Shown: positions 7,421-18,222 of the stretch, piece by piece
Numbering within the stretch: the first letter of the stretch is position 1
Layout: the number at the start of each line of letters is the position of its first letter
Origin: Fonticula-like sp. SCN 57-25
Lineage: Eukaryota > Nucleariida > Rotosphaerida
NCBI GenBank assembly: GCA_001724245.1
Contig: MEDX01000083.1
Coordinates: forward strand, 1-24,899
Direction of reading: 5' to 3'
DNA: 24,899 bases
Translations under genes and position numbers: made by a program
The notes under the pieces: model-generated
Database searches by the model: none
What the model saw: the letters and a program-made list of their open reading frames with translations, nothing else
Told to the model about the DNA's origin: nothing

Positions 7421-10400
7421 CTATGAATGCTCGACAGCGCCGCTTGTGCAAACAGCGTACACTGCGTGCAGCTTGTTCCACAGCGCCTGTTCGTTCCCCC
7501 TGCTCGCGATGATGGCCGCGCTCCACTGCTGAATAACCGCACTCGGCGCCGCCGACGCCAACAACTCACGCAGAATCGCCACGTAATCATCCTTTGCGAG
7601 CTGCAGGCCCTGCCTGCGGTGCTCGGCCAAAATGACGCGCCTGATCTGCGTCGGCGCGAGCAAGATCGCCGCGTGCGCCGCCGACCGCGTCAGGTCCGGC
7701 GCGCGGCCCTTGAGCTCTGGCGTCTCAATGGCGATCCGCAGCGCCTCTTCATAGTACTTTACTGCTTCGCCGAGCGCAGAGCTGTCGGGCGGCTGCGCAA
7801 TGTCCATCTCTTCAGCATGGCCGCCAACAATGTCGCCAAGCAGTTGCAGCGCATCAACTAAAAGATGTGACGGCTGCTCTTCGGCATCAAGTAGGCTTTC
7901 TTCAAGTGCGTCATCAACGTCATTTGATTGACGTACAAGAACGCCGCGAAGAATGCCGACGGCGGCTTCGGCGTGCTGACGCGCGCGCACAACATCAATA
8001 TCTTGCTCATCTTCTGAAAGGACACACCGCGCCACACTCAAGTGCGCCTCGGCGGCCTCCCTTGTCCGCTCGCCGCCCATCGCCTTGATGCACGTCAAAG
8101 CTGCAGTACATTAGCAAAAAGCACACGTAATCAAAATTCGTACCCTTGTCAAAGGCCGCTGCGGCAGCTGGGAACTGTTCGGCTTGCTCGTAGAGACGCG
8201 CCACTTCCAGTGCCTGGTCGACAGTGCACTCGTGCTGCGGGCCAAACGCACGCATGGCAATTTGAAAGGCAAGCTCGCCACACGTGACCGCCTCATTGAG
8301 CATGTCTGCATTCTCATACAGCGACGCCATCTCTTGGTGCGCCACAATGAGCATAGGATGATATGCGCCCCAATGCCGCTCGGCATCACGAAGTGCGGCC
8401 ACGTAGTGCGCGCGCGCCTCTTCCGCCTCGCCATTGCGGCTCGAAAGCGCCATAAGTGTCAAGTGCACCGCCGCGGCCGCCGCGTGGAACGGCGTCGCAA
8501 GGCCGAGCGACGCCTTGGCAAGGCCGTACGCGGTAATGTAACGCTCGCCAGAGGCATATGCTTCGGCCACGTGGACGAGTCGGTCAGAGGTTGAAAAGGC
8601 GCGGTAGAGGCGCTCGACGGGGCCGCGCTGCAGCAGCTCAACAGCCAGCGGCACGAGCGCGCGCATTTCAGGCACGGCGTGGTCAAGAGCAGCTAAGGGC
8701 AGATTCAGGGGTGAACAAAAAGAATAAAAATGTGTATCGTATTTGGGCGTACGTCGGACGGCGGCGCTGACGAGCTTGACGCGCGTGGCAAAAGACTCAA
8801 AGTCCTTGGCGGCCACGTGAGAGACGTCGCCGTCGCAGTCCTTGAACACGACGCCCGCGTGGTGCTGGATGGCGAAAAAGAGCGCGCGGGGCGACATGGA
8901 CGACACGTACGGCTTGATGCGCGTAGGCGCACGCAAAAGTGCCGCTGCGCTCGGGAAAAGCAAAAGTGCCACTGGGATAACCTGCTTGGCATAATACGAG
9001 CTGTACGAACACCGCAAAAACTACAAAAATGCTTTAGCAAACGTAATAAAACCACAATAAAATGCATACGGAATTGATGATGCGGACAACTGCGGCGATG
9101 CTTTGAGCGCGAATGTCGGTGCCCGGCGGCGACGTGAGCGCCACGCGGCGCAGGTCAGACGCAATCATGTACTTTGCGACCCTCGCAAACATCTCGACAA
9201 TGCAGAGCATTGCCACGTGCGGCACCGTCGCGTTGGCCGCGAGCCAGCCAATGTAGCGCACATTGATTCCCGCTCTGTGCATCTCGCCGACAAGCCCGGC
9301 CGAGTCAACCGGCAGCACCTGAAGCGACTCGAGCGCGTAGAGAAAAGCAGGAAGGTCGTCTGCCTCTAGCCGCTCGACGCACGCAAGGACGCGAGATTCG
9401 TGCGCGGCGCGGTCAGCGCTGCCATCCACGAGCGACGTAAAGGCGTCTGCCGACAGCGGCTCTTCATTGCGGCGCACAAGCTCACTGCGAAGACGGCGCT
9501 GAGGGGCGAGCGCGGCGTCGTCGGCTTCGTCGGCGACAGCAAGCGGCATGAGCGTGTCAAGTCCGCTCATAAGGAAACCGCCGCCGTGGAATGGGACGAG
9601 CTCGCTGAGTGCCGAGAGCTGCACGGCGCGGCCGGCGGCAGTGTGCGGCGCGAGGTTCATGTGCTCGGCAAGGGCGTCGACGGCGTCGGGGGCGGCCTCG
9701 GCGGGGTCGACGCCGGGAAGGCGCGAAAAATCTGTTGCCGAGCAGCGGATCCTAAAGCCGGCAAAGTCGACGACGCACAGCAGCGGCACTTGCACTGACG
9801 CGCCTTGTGCGCCGCCCTCGCGCCGCAGCTCGCATACGCTCTGCAGGACGGCGGCAGAGTTCTTGAGGTCGTGGCCAAACGCCTTGTGCGCAGCGATAAT
9901 GTCCTTTTCGCCAGCGTTGGAATAGTCGACGACGGCCTGCATGAAAATGTCATTGTGGCGAAAGACGCGGCCGTCAAGCTTGTCAACGCCGCTCGGCAGC
10001 GCGCCAATGACTGCACGGCATGAGCGGCGGCACGCGTCGCTAAAGAGGCCGCTGAGGTGCGCCAGGCGGACCGACAGCTCGTCGGAGGAAAGGGACGCGT
10101 CCGCAACGAGCGTTTGAAATGCGGGTTCCCACTCGTCGGTCAGCGGGCGCTGCACCTTGAAGCCGTAGGGAAGTGTGCCGCTGTCGGCGGGCGCAGCGGG
10201 GCGACCGGCGTCATCGGTGGCGTAGCGAACAAAGGCGGCGCCGTCGATGCAGCGCTGCAGTTCGTTGCGCGAGATGATGGGGAGGCCAAAGAGGACAATG
10301 TCCTGAAGCGTGTCGGCGTCGCTCGTGGGGTCGCTGTCGTCGCCCGAGCGGAAGGGCGCGTCGCTGTGGACAAAGCGAGCCTTGGTGCTGCGCAAAAGCT

Positions 10401-10784
10401 CGTACCAGTCCTGGCGATCGCGGACATCGCGCGCAGCCAGAACAAACGTCTCCGTCGGCGTGATGACATTAAAGACTGCGACGGGTGAGCGCCAGCACAC
10501 AAAGAAAGGGAAAGCGTACCTCGGTCGGTCAACTTGCCGTATTCCTTTGCCTTGGGGAGGCTAAATGTGCACATTGCGACCGAAATGACCGTCTTGCTAT
10601 CATTCTTGGGCCGCACGAGGTGGAGCGCGTGATCATAGAGCGTCGCCTTTCTCAGTCCCCATCTAAAGAGACGTTAGCAAACGCCCGCAGCATGCACAAA
10701 CGCGTGCCGTTTCAATATCGAAGCGACTCGCAAGTCGAGCTCCCCTTGCTTCAAAATGTGCCCTTCAACCGACCGCGCCTCCAT
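7421..10784 (-). CDS. PH-CLU-TPR protein (CLUH/Clu1-related)
   Basis: Six exons (10784-10702, 10662-10520, 10475-9070, 9020-8753, 8692-8144, 8100-7421) encode 1042 aa. Introns are 39, 44, 49, 60 and 43 nt, all in frame. Residues ~9-108 form a PH domain split over three exons: HILKQGEL, WGLRKATLYDHALHLV, FNVITPTETF and DRQDWYELL. From ~188 the sequence follows the CLU domain, including LAEHMNLAPH and the HRAGINVRYIGWLA signature near 475-490. Next come a CLU-central part (residues ~545-640, SPRALFFAIQHHAGV) and TPR-like helices to the C terminus. CLU proteins bind mRNAs of nuclear-encoded mitochondrial proteins and keep mitochondria distributed. The usual N-terminal ubiquitin-like CLU_N region is not seen, and the PH domain stands in its place, suggesting membrane-lipid contact. 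Confidence 0.82.
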
Positions 10785-11087
10785 CGTCAGCGACACAATT
10801 CAAATTCAAATCGAAACCGTTGCAGCAATCTTGCTTGAGACGAAAAATCAAACTGGATTCCTTTCAAAAATCGTCTCAAACCAATCTTCATCGCGCGGCA
10901 AGAATGCCAAGCCATGTCCAGCTGCCAGGCAATGTCACGACACACGAAATGTCCATTCTGTGTCCATTTGATCCATACGTGATCTTTGAATGCCAAATAT
11001 CTCCTCTCTAATTACATAAATATGTTAATGTTGTATTCACTGTTCATCTTATGCATCTAAAAATACAGTCTAAATAGTGTACAAAAT
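10785..11087. other. Intergenic region upstream of the PH-CLU gene
   Basis: About 300 bases between the RecQ 3' end and the PH-CLU start, both on the minus strand. It has an inverted repeat at 10835-10879 and an AT-rich stretch at 11005-11075 downstream of the RecQ stop. That stretch holds a minus-strand TGTAA at 11012-11016. No gene seen. Confidence 0.5.
10835..10879. repeat. 9-bp inverted repeat TTGAGACGA / TCGTCTCAA
   Basis: Perfect arms at 10835-10843 and 10871-10879 with a 27-nt spacer, 51-95 bp upstream of the PH-CLU start codon. Could be a paired regulatory site; no function is shown. Confidence 0.5.
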
Positions 11088-14006
11088 CTAAATGTTGCCC
11101 GCGAGCTCCCTCAGCGCTGCCTCAAACTCTTCATCGGTTTCGTCAAACTCTTCCGCCTGCACCGCCGGCGCCGGCGCCGACATTGACCGCGCAATAGCAT
11201 TGTGCTTTGTCGTGTTTGCGATCGCATTCCGCATGCTCGCGATTTGCCGAATCGCGGATCCCCGCTTTGCGACGCCTCCCCTGTGCTGCGAAGGCGCCAC
11301 GCGCGCCTGGAACGCCGCGCCCGTCGGCTTCACGACCGTCGGAATAGCGCGGTTCACCTGAAAGCTCGGGTGTCGCTCCGCAAACCCGACCACGCGCCCC
11401 GCGAGCAGCTCGACCGTCTCGCTCGGCACGCCGCTGTGCCCGCACCTTTCAAGGAGCACCTGGACAGCGCTCGCCTGCGTCGGCCGCCAGAGCGCCACGC
11501 GCTGCAGTGCCACGTCGCCAATGAGCGACGACGGCGCTCCCGCATGCCCCAGCCGCTGAAACTCTTCTCGCCGCACGCGCCTGAGCTCTGCCAACAAGTC
11601 GTTCTGCAACTCGTCCTCGCTCGCACGCACTGACGTGACGGCAGGTAAAGCAGAGAGCGCGCTCTGCTCGGCCTGGCGGAGCCCAAATGTCGCCGGAAAA
11701 CAGAGCCGCGGGCCGTCCGCCGCGCTGTTTCTGATTGGCTGCGCGGGCGTCAGGGCGAACCCGTCGCGCGAAAAGACGCCGTGGATGTAGAGAAGGCCGG
11801 CGAGCGCGGCCCACCACTCGAGCGCGTGCTTTACCGTGCAGGCGCGCGCCGTTTCCTCGGTGAGCGCCTTGAGCTGCGAGTGGCGGCGGCGGCGCATTTC
11901 AGTGAGAAGAGCGTGCGCTTCGAGCGTGACGTCGCGTGGGGCAGCGCGGTCATTTGAAGCGCCATCGCGGCAGTTGTCACAAAAGCCGCAATTGTCACGG
12001 GGGTACGACTCGGCAAAGTGCGCCAGCTAAGACAAGATATGAGAAGACATGAAAAACAACAAAAAAAGAATGAAACCACAATACACAACATGAAAATGCA
12101 ACACAAAAGAACACATCTCTAAACACTTACATAACACATTTCATTATCGTACCAGAGCGGCTCGGCGACACCCGACGGCATTGGCAAATCGAGCAAGCCC
12201 GAGAAATTCCGCGCGCGTCTTCCCCGCCGAATGCGACAAAAAATTAAACCTCGCCTCAGTCACAAACAGCTCTCTGTCTGACCACAGCAACACACACTCG
12301 GCCGGCGCGCCGTCTCGTCCCGCGCGGCCGCACTGCTGGTAGTACTGATCGATATTTCCCGGCGCCGAGTAGTGCATCACAAGACGCACGCGCGGGTTAT
12401 TAATACCCATGCCAAAGGCGACCGTCGCAACAAGTACAGAAGACTCGCCAGAATCAAACGCCGACTGAACTGCGCGACGCTATAACAATGTGTCAGCAAA
12501 TGCAGTCAACTTATGGCCACGTACGCGGTCAGCTGCGAGGTCGCCGTGGTAAAAGAGCGCGTCTGTTACGCCGTGCTGCCAGAGGTACCGCGCAGTGTCT
12601 TCGGCTTCGCGGTGCGTCGTTACATACACAATCGCAGGTCGAAGTCGGCCCTCTAAAGAGGAAAAAGTAGTAATAAGTCAGTGAAAAGTCAGCAAAAAGG
12701 CAACAAAATAGACCAAAAACAGCCAAAATAGGCTTATTTATGACAAACATACCAAAAATCTCGGCAAAGTCGTCGCGTTCGCCGCCGGCGCCGCGCTTTG
12801 GACGGACGCGGAAAAACAGGTTTGGGCGGTCGAATGAGGCGCAGTGGACGAGCGGATCGCGCAGACACAGCGCGGCGGTCACTGACGTGCGCGTGCCGGG
12901 CGTGACTGTCGCCGTTGTGGCTACAATGGGGACGTCGAAAAAGGAGTTGCGAAGCATAGGGCCAATTTGGCGGAATTCGGGGCGAAAATCGCGGCCCCAT
13001 TCTTCAACAATATGCGCCTCTACAAAAGAAAGTAGCCATAAAAGTTAGTAAAATGGTCATGAAACAAGCGGGTAACGCATGGAAAAGAAGAAAAAGGATA
13101 CTTTTAGTACCAAAACAGCATGAACATCACCAAAACACCCCTCGAACCAACAGCATTGACTGCCACATAATGTTCCCACGTACCGTCAACGCCAAAGAGG
13201 CAAATAGGACGGCGCTCGTGAAGCTCTTGTACTCTTCTTACTGACCGCACGAGACGCTCCGGCGACATGTAGATGAGGATAAACTCGCCCGAAAAGGCGG
13301 CCCGCTCGATGCCGGCGTCGGTCTGCGTGGACCCGAGAAAGCACGCCTTGACACCGCGCGCGACGAGCTGTCGTACTTGGTCCTCCATAAGCGACAGCAG
13401 TGGCGAAATGATAATGGCTGGCCGGTTCGTCGCCACCGCCGGCAGCTGAAAGCACATGGACTTGCCGCTGCCGGTGGCCGACACGACCAGGGCATCGCGC
13501 CTGCCGAGGGCCGCGCGCGAAGCAGCCGCCTGAAAGTCGCGCATGCTCGCGCCTTCATCTGGGCACAGCAGCGCAAAGGCACGTTCGAGAAGATCGCCGG
13601 TCGGGTCAATATTCGGCTCTGTCAGTGGCGTCAGCGATGGCGGGTTGGGAGCGGGCGTCGCGGGGGCAGGCGATGCGAGGGCAAGCGACGAAATGGGAGA
13701 ATCTGATATTGTCGACGCAAAGTCGGCCGCTGCATCAAGCTGGCGCTCGCTCACGCACTGGGACTCTACACAACTGCATTCAGTGCGGCACGCTACACAC
13801 CGCGGGATCGTACCGACTGTCTCGATGAGCGCAGACAGGTCGACGGCATCGGCCGCCCAGTAAAACACCTCTTCAAACATGCCGCGCATCTCCACCTTGG
13901 CGAGAGCACGCGAGACAATCTCTGCCCTCTCTGGCGAGACTGCCTTTACATGTAGCAGAAACGCGAGCATCGCCGCCGCTCGCGCCTCTTCCATGGGATC
14001 GTCCAT
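11088..14006 (-). CDS. RecQ-family ATP-dependent DNA helicase
   Basis: Five exons (14006-13184, 13019-12753, 12652-12525, 12479-12153, 12026-11088) give 827 aa, with introns of 164, 100, 45 and 126 nt. The motifs are complete. Walker A is ATGSGKS (Lys182) and motif Ia is IISPLLSLMEDQV. The DEAH box (274-277) is rebuilt across intron 1. Motif III is TATVTP, motif V VATVAFGMGIN, and motif VI QQCGRAGRDG near 455. An RQC zinc site follows (Cys510, Cys528, Cys531, Cys534), assembled across intron 4. A winged-helix-like part and a basic/acidic tail end the protein. No HRDC domain is obvious. RecQ enzymes unwind DNA 3'-5' at forks and recombination intermediates. The first 140 residues are unfamiliar and contain a Cys cluster (70, 73, 77, 79, 84). 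Confidence 0.92.
12027..12152 (-). other. RecQ intron 4 with an internal canonical donor
   Basis: Intron 4 is 126 nt and begins with GTACGA. A canonical GTAAGT lies 22 nt downstream (12130-12125). Use of GTAAGT would retain an in-frame TAA and remove the zinc-binding and winged-helix region. Alternative splicing is inferred only. Confidence 0.4.
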
Positions 14007-14306
14007 GGCCCCGGCAAATTTGGCGGGAACTCTCTTTGTTGGCAATCAGATAAATCAGACCAAATCAGCGCAAATCATAGAAAGTGAAAAGCATTATTGT
14101 TGTAAAGGAGAGCATCAGAGAGGGAGAGCAAGTTAGAGGTGATACAAAAAGGGAATACAAATGATAAAAGAGACGAGCGAAACAATAACCACGGGAATCG
14201 GTTACAGTACACAAAAACGTGGCCAACAACAAGTCTCGATTCCCGCGCGGATCGCGTGTGTATAGCCGACACATCTCTGCCGTGCTTTCGTGCGTAACCT
14301 ATTTTT
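14007..14306. other. Intergenic region between SAPS and RecQ genes
   Basis: About 300 bases, AT-rich near the RecQ start and containing a minus-strand TGTAA at 14202-14206, about 100 nt past the SAPS stop. The RecQ-proximal end carries the E2F-like motif. No gene seen. Confidence 0.5.
14019..14029. promoter_or_regulatory. E2F-like site before the RecQ gene
   Basis: TTTGGCGGGAA (+ strand) matches the E2F/DP consensus well. It lies 13 bp upstream of the RecQ ATG. E2F sites drive S-phase transcription of replication and repair genes in animals and plants. A related TTGGCGGGA precedes XRCC1. Near-identical motifs also occur by chance inside the ankyrin-SAM coding sequence. Confidence 0.45.
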
Positions 14307-16446
14307 CTAGTCAAAGTCGTGCGCGACCGTCCCCGGCTCGACCGGGTCCGAGCCGAGCCCGGCGCCCCACGGGTCGTCATTGTTCTGGATGATGGGCTCG
14401 CCGCCAAACGCATCGGCCTCATCGTCATCATCGCTGTCATCGAACGAGTGCACGACGCGCGGCTGCTGCCCAAACGACGAGAACGCAAGGTCGTCATTGT
14501 CGTCGTCGTCGCCGCCGTTGTCGCCGCCGGCGAAATCGCGCCCAAACGAAAAGTCGTCGTCGTCGTCGTCGCCGCCCGCGAGGTTGCCCGGCAGATCGCC
14601 CGTCATCATGTGCGACGCGAACCGCGCAAACTGGTCCACCCCAGAGTCGGTGCCGCTGTGCACCGCCGCCAGCGTCGGCTCCGAGCCGGCCAGGGCGTCC
14701 ATCGACGTCGGCGCAATGGGGCGGTGGCCGCCGAGCGGCTTGCTGTCGGTCGAGTTTGTGTCCGTCAGCATGCCAGACACAAAGTCCTTCCACTCGGGCG
14801 TATTAAAGTGCGCTGAGAACGACAAGAAATTAGCTACTAAAAGTCTAAAATTGCAACGAAAATCGTACCGCGCATGGACTCTGGCAAGTCGTCGGCCTCT
14901 GAAAACACGACGAGCCTGTTGGCGAGCAGGGTGAGGTGCCCCATGTACCCTCTCCTTGTCCCAAACGCGCTCTGGACGTCGGCCTCGTTCTGCCTGAACG
15001 CCTCAATGATGCGCTCCGTAAACTTTGCCTCGCCGAGCAGCTGCTCGACAAACTCGTCCATGATCTCGCTCTCGCGCGAGAGCAGCCGCACAACAAGGTC
15101 GTGCGCGACAGAGTGCAAAAAGTTGTGCAGCGGGAATTCAAAGACAAACGCAATGACGGTCGGGACAAAGCGCAGCTCGAGCAGCTGCTTGTGGATGCCG
15201 ATCGGGCACATGTGCAGCAGCGCAGTGAAGAACTCGACGAGGCGGAAGCGCATGCCGCCGAGCGACGGCTTGGCGGCAAAGCTCGTCTGCGCGAGCTCGC
15301 CGGGGATCGGGTACTCGCGCTTCATCAGCTGGAAGAGGCCGCCGATGCGCGGCTCGAGCGCCGCCATGAACCCGCTCAGGTCAAGCAGGTCGTCGCCGCC
15401 AGCGCCGCCGGCGGGGTGCCCGAGGCTGCGCTGGAGAATGTCGGTCAAAAAGACGGTGCCCTGGTGAAGAACCGAAAGGTGGTTGGGGGCGTCCGTCTTG
15501 AGCATCATGTCGACCGTCGCGCCGATCGTCTCGGCACTGCGAAAAAAGAGTCAGAAAAAGGAACAAAAAAAGCGCTAAACGTACCTCTTGATCTCGCCCA
15601 TGATGATGTGTAGCCGCTGGATGGACTGCGTCGTGCTCATAATGTCGATGAGGGCGAGCGACGCGTTGGCGTGCGCGTCGGGCGCGAGCTCGGGGTCAAA
15701 CTTTTGCACGAGCTTGCGGATGAGGCCCGCATCGCGAAGCCACGAAATGACGTTGTCGATGCCGCTAACCTGCTCCGACGCGACCAGCTTGAGCAGAATG
15801 TCCATAATGGCGGACGTTTCAACATGCGCCAGAAGCGTGTCAACAACATCGGGCTGCTCCTTGATAAAGTCGATCGCCTGTCAAGCACAATGCAATCAGC
15901 AAGACGGTCTGCAAAAAGGAGCAGCGTACGGCAACAATGTGGAACTGGATGAGCGCGCCAATGACGCGGCTAAAGAGCGAGGCGTGAAGAGGGTTGAGCG
16001 GCGCGGGGCGCTTCAAAAAGCCCCAAAACTCGACGAGCGCAGGCTTGTTATCGAGCACAACGGCGCTCACGGGGGCGCAGTTGACGGCAAGCAGCTCGGA
16101 CGCAATGTTTGCATACCTGCGCACGTTAGCCGCTGACTTTCAATGTCGCAAAAACGTACTTGAAGCGGTTCTCGTTGTACTGTCCCGGCTCGTCCTCGGG
16201 GATGTCCGAGATCATCTTGAGCAGGCCGGACGATGACTCGGTCTTTTCGAGGCTGCGGCGCACAATTTAGCAAACACACGCACTCATAGAGCACAATTAC
16301 ACGCACAAGCGAATAAGGGCGGCATTCGCCGTGGACGCCTCCTGCAGCAGATCGCTGTCATCGAGCAGCTCCTCCAGCGTAACGTCGGGCCGCTCGAGCA
16401 GCGCTTCAAGCGGCGCAGGCTGCTGGAAACCAAACCGCCAAAACAT
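14307..16446 (-). CDS. SAPS-domain protein, Sit4/PP6 phosphatase regulatory subunit
   Basis: Six exons (16446-16307, 16252-16160, 16116-15930, 15877-15585, 15536-14869, 14812-14307) join in frame to 628 aa. Introns are 43-56 nt. The N terminus MFWRFGF..LLERPDVTLEELLDDSDLLQE is the classic SAPS opening. Helical repeats with SLFSRVIGALIQF and a late HFNTPEWKDFV motif complete the SAPS region to about residue 480. The last ~100 residues are rich in Asp runs. SAPS proteins bind the catalytic subunit of PP6/Sit4 and direct it in cell-cycle, TOR and DNA-damage signalling. It shares a 247-bp divergent upstream region with the OST5-type gene. Length is shorter than human PP6R proteins, mainly in the tail. 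Confidence 0.92.
14491..14570. repeat. GTC/GCC trinucleotide-repeat stretches (Asp-rich tail of SAPS)
   Basis: Several runs of GTC, the longest six perfect units at 14553-14570, lie in the last SAPS exon. They encode poly-Asp on the minus strand. Such runs are prone to length change, and the reading frame stays intact. Confidence 0.7.
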
Positions 16447-16693
16447 CACTTGAACGCTGTTGTTCCGGGTAAGGGTGAATCACAGAGCAAGAACAGACAC
16501 CAATTACGACGAGATCGGCGAAAAGATCACGGCAAGGGCGCGGCACTCGCTACACAATCTGGCCCCGCCGCGAATGGAGAATGAACGCGAGGGGATGAAT
16601 ATAGGGCTACCCGTTGTTGGTACGAGGGTGACGAAACGGTATCCCCCTGAGATTGGTGTGTGTTCTTCCTCGGCCGCAAACATCACCAGCAGC
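16447..16693. promoter_or_regulatory. Divergent promoter region SAPS / OST5
   Basis: A 247-bp region separates the two start codons, which point away from each other, so it must hold both promoters. I see no TATA box placed for either gene and no long palindrome. An open frame crosses it on the + strand but has no family resemblance upstream of 16694. Confidence 0.5.
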
Positions 16694-16997
16694 ATGCCGG
16701 TCGAAGTCGTGTCGGCGTTCTCGCCACTTGTCTCGCCGTCGCTCTTTGTTTTGCTCGCCATTGCGTTTATGGGCGCGGGCCTGGTTTATTCGGCTCAGTT
16801 TATGGGGTACGCGCGTTGTGCTGGCTCGGTAACTTGCTTTTCCCTTTCGGTGCTAACTAACCATGTCCAGGTACGAGCTCAGTAACGACAAGACGTCAAG
16901 GGTTCTTTCAAAGGAGATCTCGCTCGCGGCTATTGCTTCCTCGTTCCTTGCTTTTGGTGGTCTCTTTACAGCACTTAGTTTGGGCTTGTATGTGTAA
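16694..16997 (+). CDS. Oligosaccharyltransferase small subunit OST5/TMEM258
   Basis: Two exons (16694-16806, 16871-16997) give exactly 79 aa, the length of human TMEM258. Features match the family: a SPLVSPSLF opening, a first membrane helix (FVLLAIAFMGAGLVYSA), a charged loop formed at the splice junction, a second helix (AAIASSFLAFGGLFTAL) and the ending LGLYV, close to the VGIYV ending of TMEM258. The subunit sits in the ER membrane and stabilises STT3-containing oligosaccharyltransferase for N-glycosylation. The 64-nt intron has a GTACG donor and a GCTAACTAAC branch site. The stop codon overlaps a TGTAA. A start further upstream is possible in frame but would not fit the family. Confidence 0.88.
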
Positions 16998-17200
16998 TCT
17001 TTTCAATAACATTTCCAACGCATGAAATGAAGGTGAATGCGGACCCGATGGCGTCCCGCGCTCGTTTAGCCGCGCAACTGCTCTCTATCCCTTACCTCAC
17101 AGGGCCCGAGAGTGAGCACGCCGCGCGCTCCCTAGCCACGTGCAACCCCCTGCCCTGCCGCTCCATCCGAAAGGGGCTTTCAGGCCGGCTTTCCACAATA

Positions 17201-17208
17201 TCACGTGA
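17201..17208. promoter_or_regulatory. TCACGTGA E-box upstream of the BSD gene
   Basis: A perfect TCACGTGA palindrome lies 83 bp before the BSD start, identical to the one at 3450-3457. It supports placing the start at 17291 rather than further upstream. Candidate bHLH binding site only. Confidence 0.4.
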
Positions 17209-17290
17209 CGCATTCCGTCATCCCTGCGCCACTGGCGGTCAACCTGGCCGCACATCACGGGCTCCTCGCGGCAGTGTTTGTGCTTTGGGC

Positions 17291-17933
17291 ATGGACTGGA
17301 TAGCGAGCGGCGTAGGTGACGCGTGGGAGGTTGGACGCGCGGCGGTCAGCGTTGTGGAGGGAGAGCTCTTTCGCATTGATTCGATCCTTCGGTCAGTCGT
17401 CGATGTCGTCACAGAGCAGCTGGAAGGCAGCCCCCAGGAGCATGCAGCGCCCGACGCTTCGTGCCCAGCATCGCCGCCCCGAGGTTCGCGTTGTGTAGAA
17501 TATAGTTGTTGCTGACAATGTGCGCGGCGCAGAGATGGACAGCCAAGTGCTGGCGGCGGTGCATCGGGTGACGTCGAAGCCTGCAATGTTTACGCAAGAG
17601 ACACTGACCGGCGATTCCGACACGGACATGCTTAGTGACGGCGAGCGCGAGCACGCGATCCAGGCTCTGCAAGGCTGCGCTGCGCTTGCCGAGCTGCGGT
17701 ACTCGCTGTGCCCATCAAAGATGAGCGAGTCGAGCTTTTGGCGGCGGTACTTTGAGCTGCTCGCCGCAGAGTTGGTGGCGGGCGGGAACGACCTGGGCAG
17801 ATCAATGACGCCCATAAGCGTAGGAAGCAGCGACGGCTTTGAGGTGGTGAGTGTGGCCGCGTCGCCAATGGTTGAGGATGTCGACGGGTTTGCCATGATC
17901 GCTGCTCCGCTGCGGGGGCACAGCCCATTTTAG
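17291..17933 (+). CDS. Small BSD-domain protein
   Basis: Two exons (17291-17483, 17533-17933) with a 49-nt intron (donor GTTCGC, branch-like GCTGAC) encode 197 aa. The N-terminal ~45 residues are amphipathic and resemble the start of BSDC1/SYAP1-like proteins. A Ser/Pro/Ala-rich linker follows. The BSD core is at about 112-146: LRYSLCPSKMSESSFWRRYFELL, whose FW..YF pattern is the BSD signature. BSD domains occur in TFIIH p62 and in membrane-trafficking synapse-associated proteins; this small protein is closer to the second kind, but I cannot assign a function. An in-frame upstream ATG (17027) would add 88 residues with no family resemblance, so I chose 17291. Confidence 0.75.
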
Positions 17934-18222
17934 GATCAATGTTTGTCAATGTTGGATGTCGTTCTTGTTTGTCATTGTGAGTTACCAATGTTGGTTTTCG
18001 TTGCCATTTATCGAGTGTATATTATTGCCACAAGTGTAGTTTAGTCAATTGGTCACATTTATGTATTACTGAATGAGTAGCAAATACCGCAGCCTACAGT
18101 TGTCACCAACGCATAAATACGAGGCACGCAGAGATTTCGCTACACTGTGCGATGAATGCACAGTGCTGCACGTACGCCGTGCTATACAAAATACATACAA
18201 ATATACAGAGTGTACAATGAAA

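Noticed and set aside
13020-13183. Box C/D snoRNA within the long RecQ intron 1
   Set aside because: A GGTGATGT is C-box-like, but no D box (CTGA) or terminal stem is placed correctly.
16460-16693. N-terminal extension of the OST5 frame
   Set aside because: The extra 78 residues are basic and unlike any OST5/TMEM258. The ATG at 16694 gives exactly the family length.
17027-17290. Upstream start for the BSD protein
   Set aside because: The 88 added residues look non-coding and the region contains the TCACGTGA motif.
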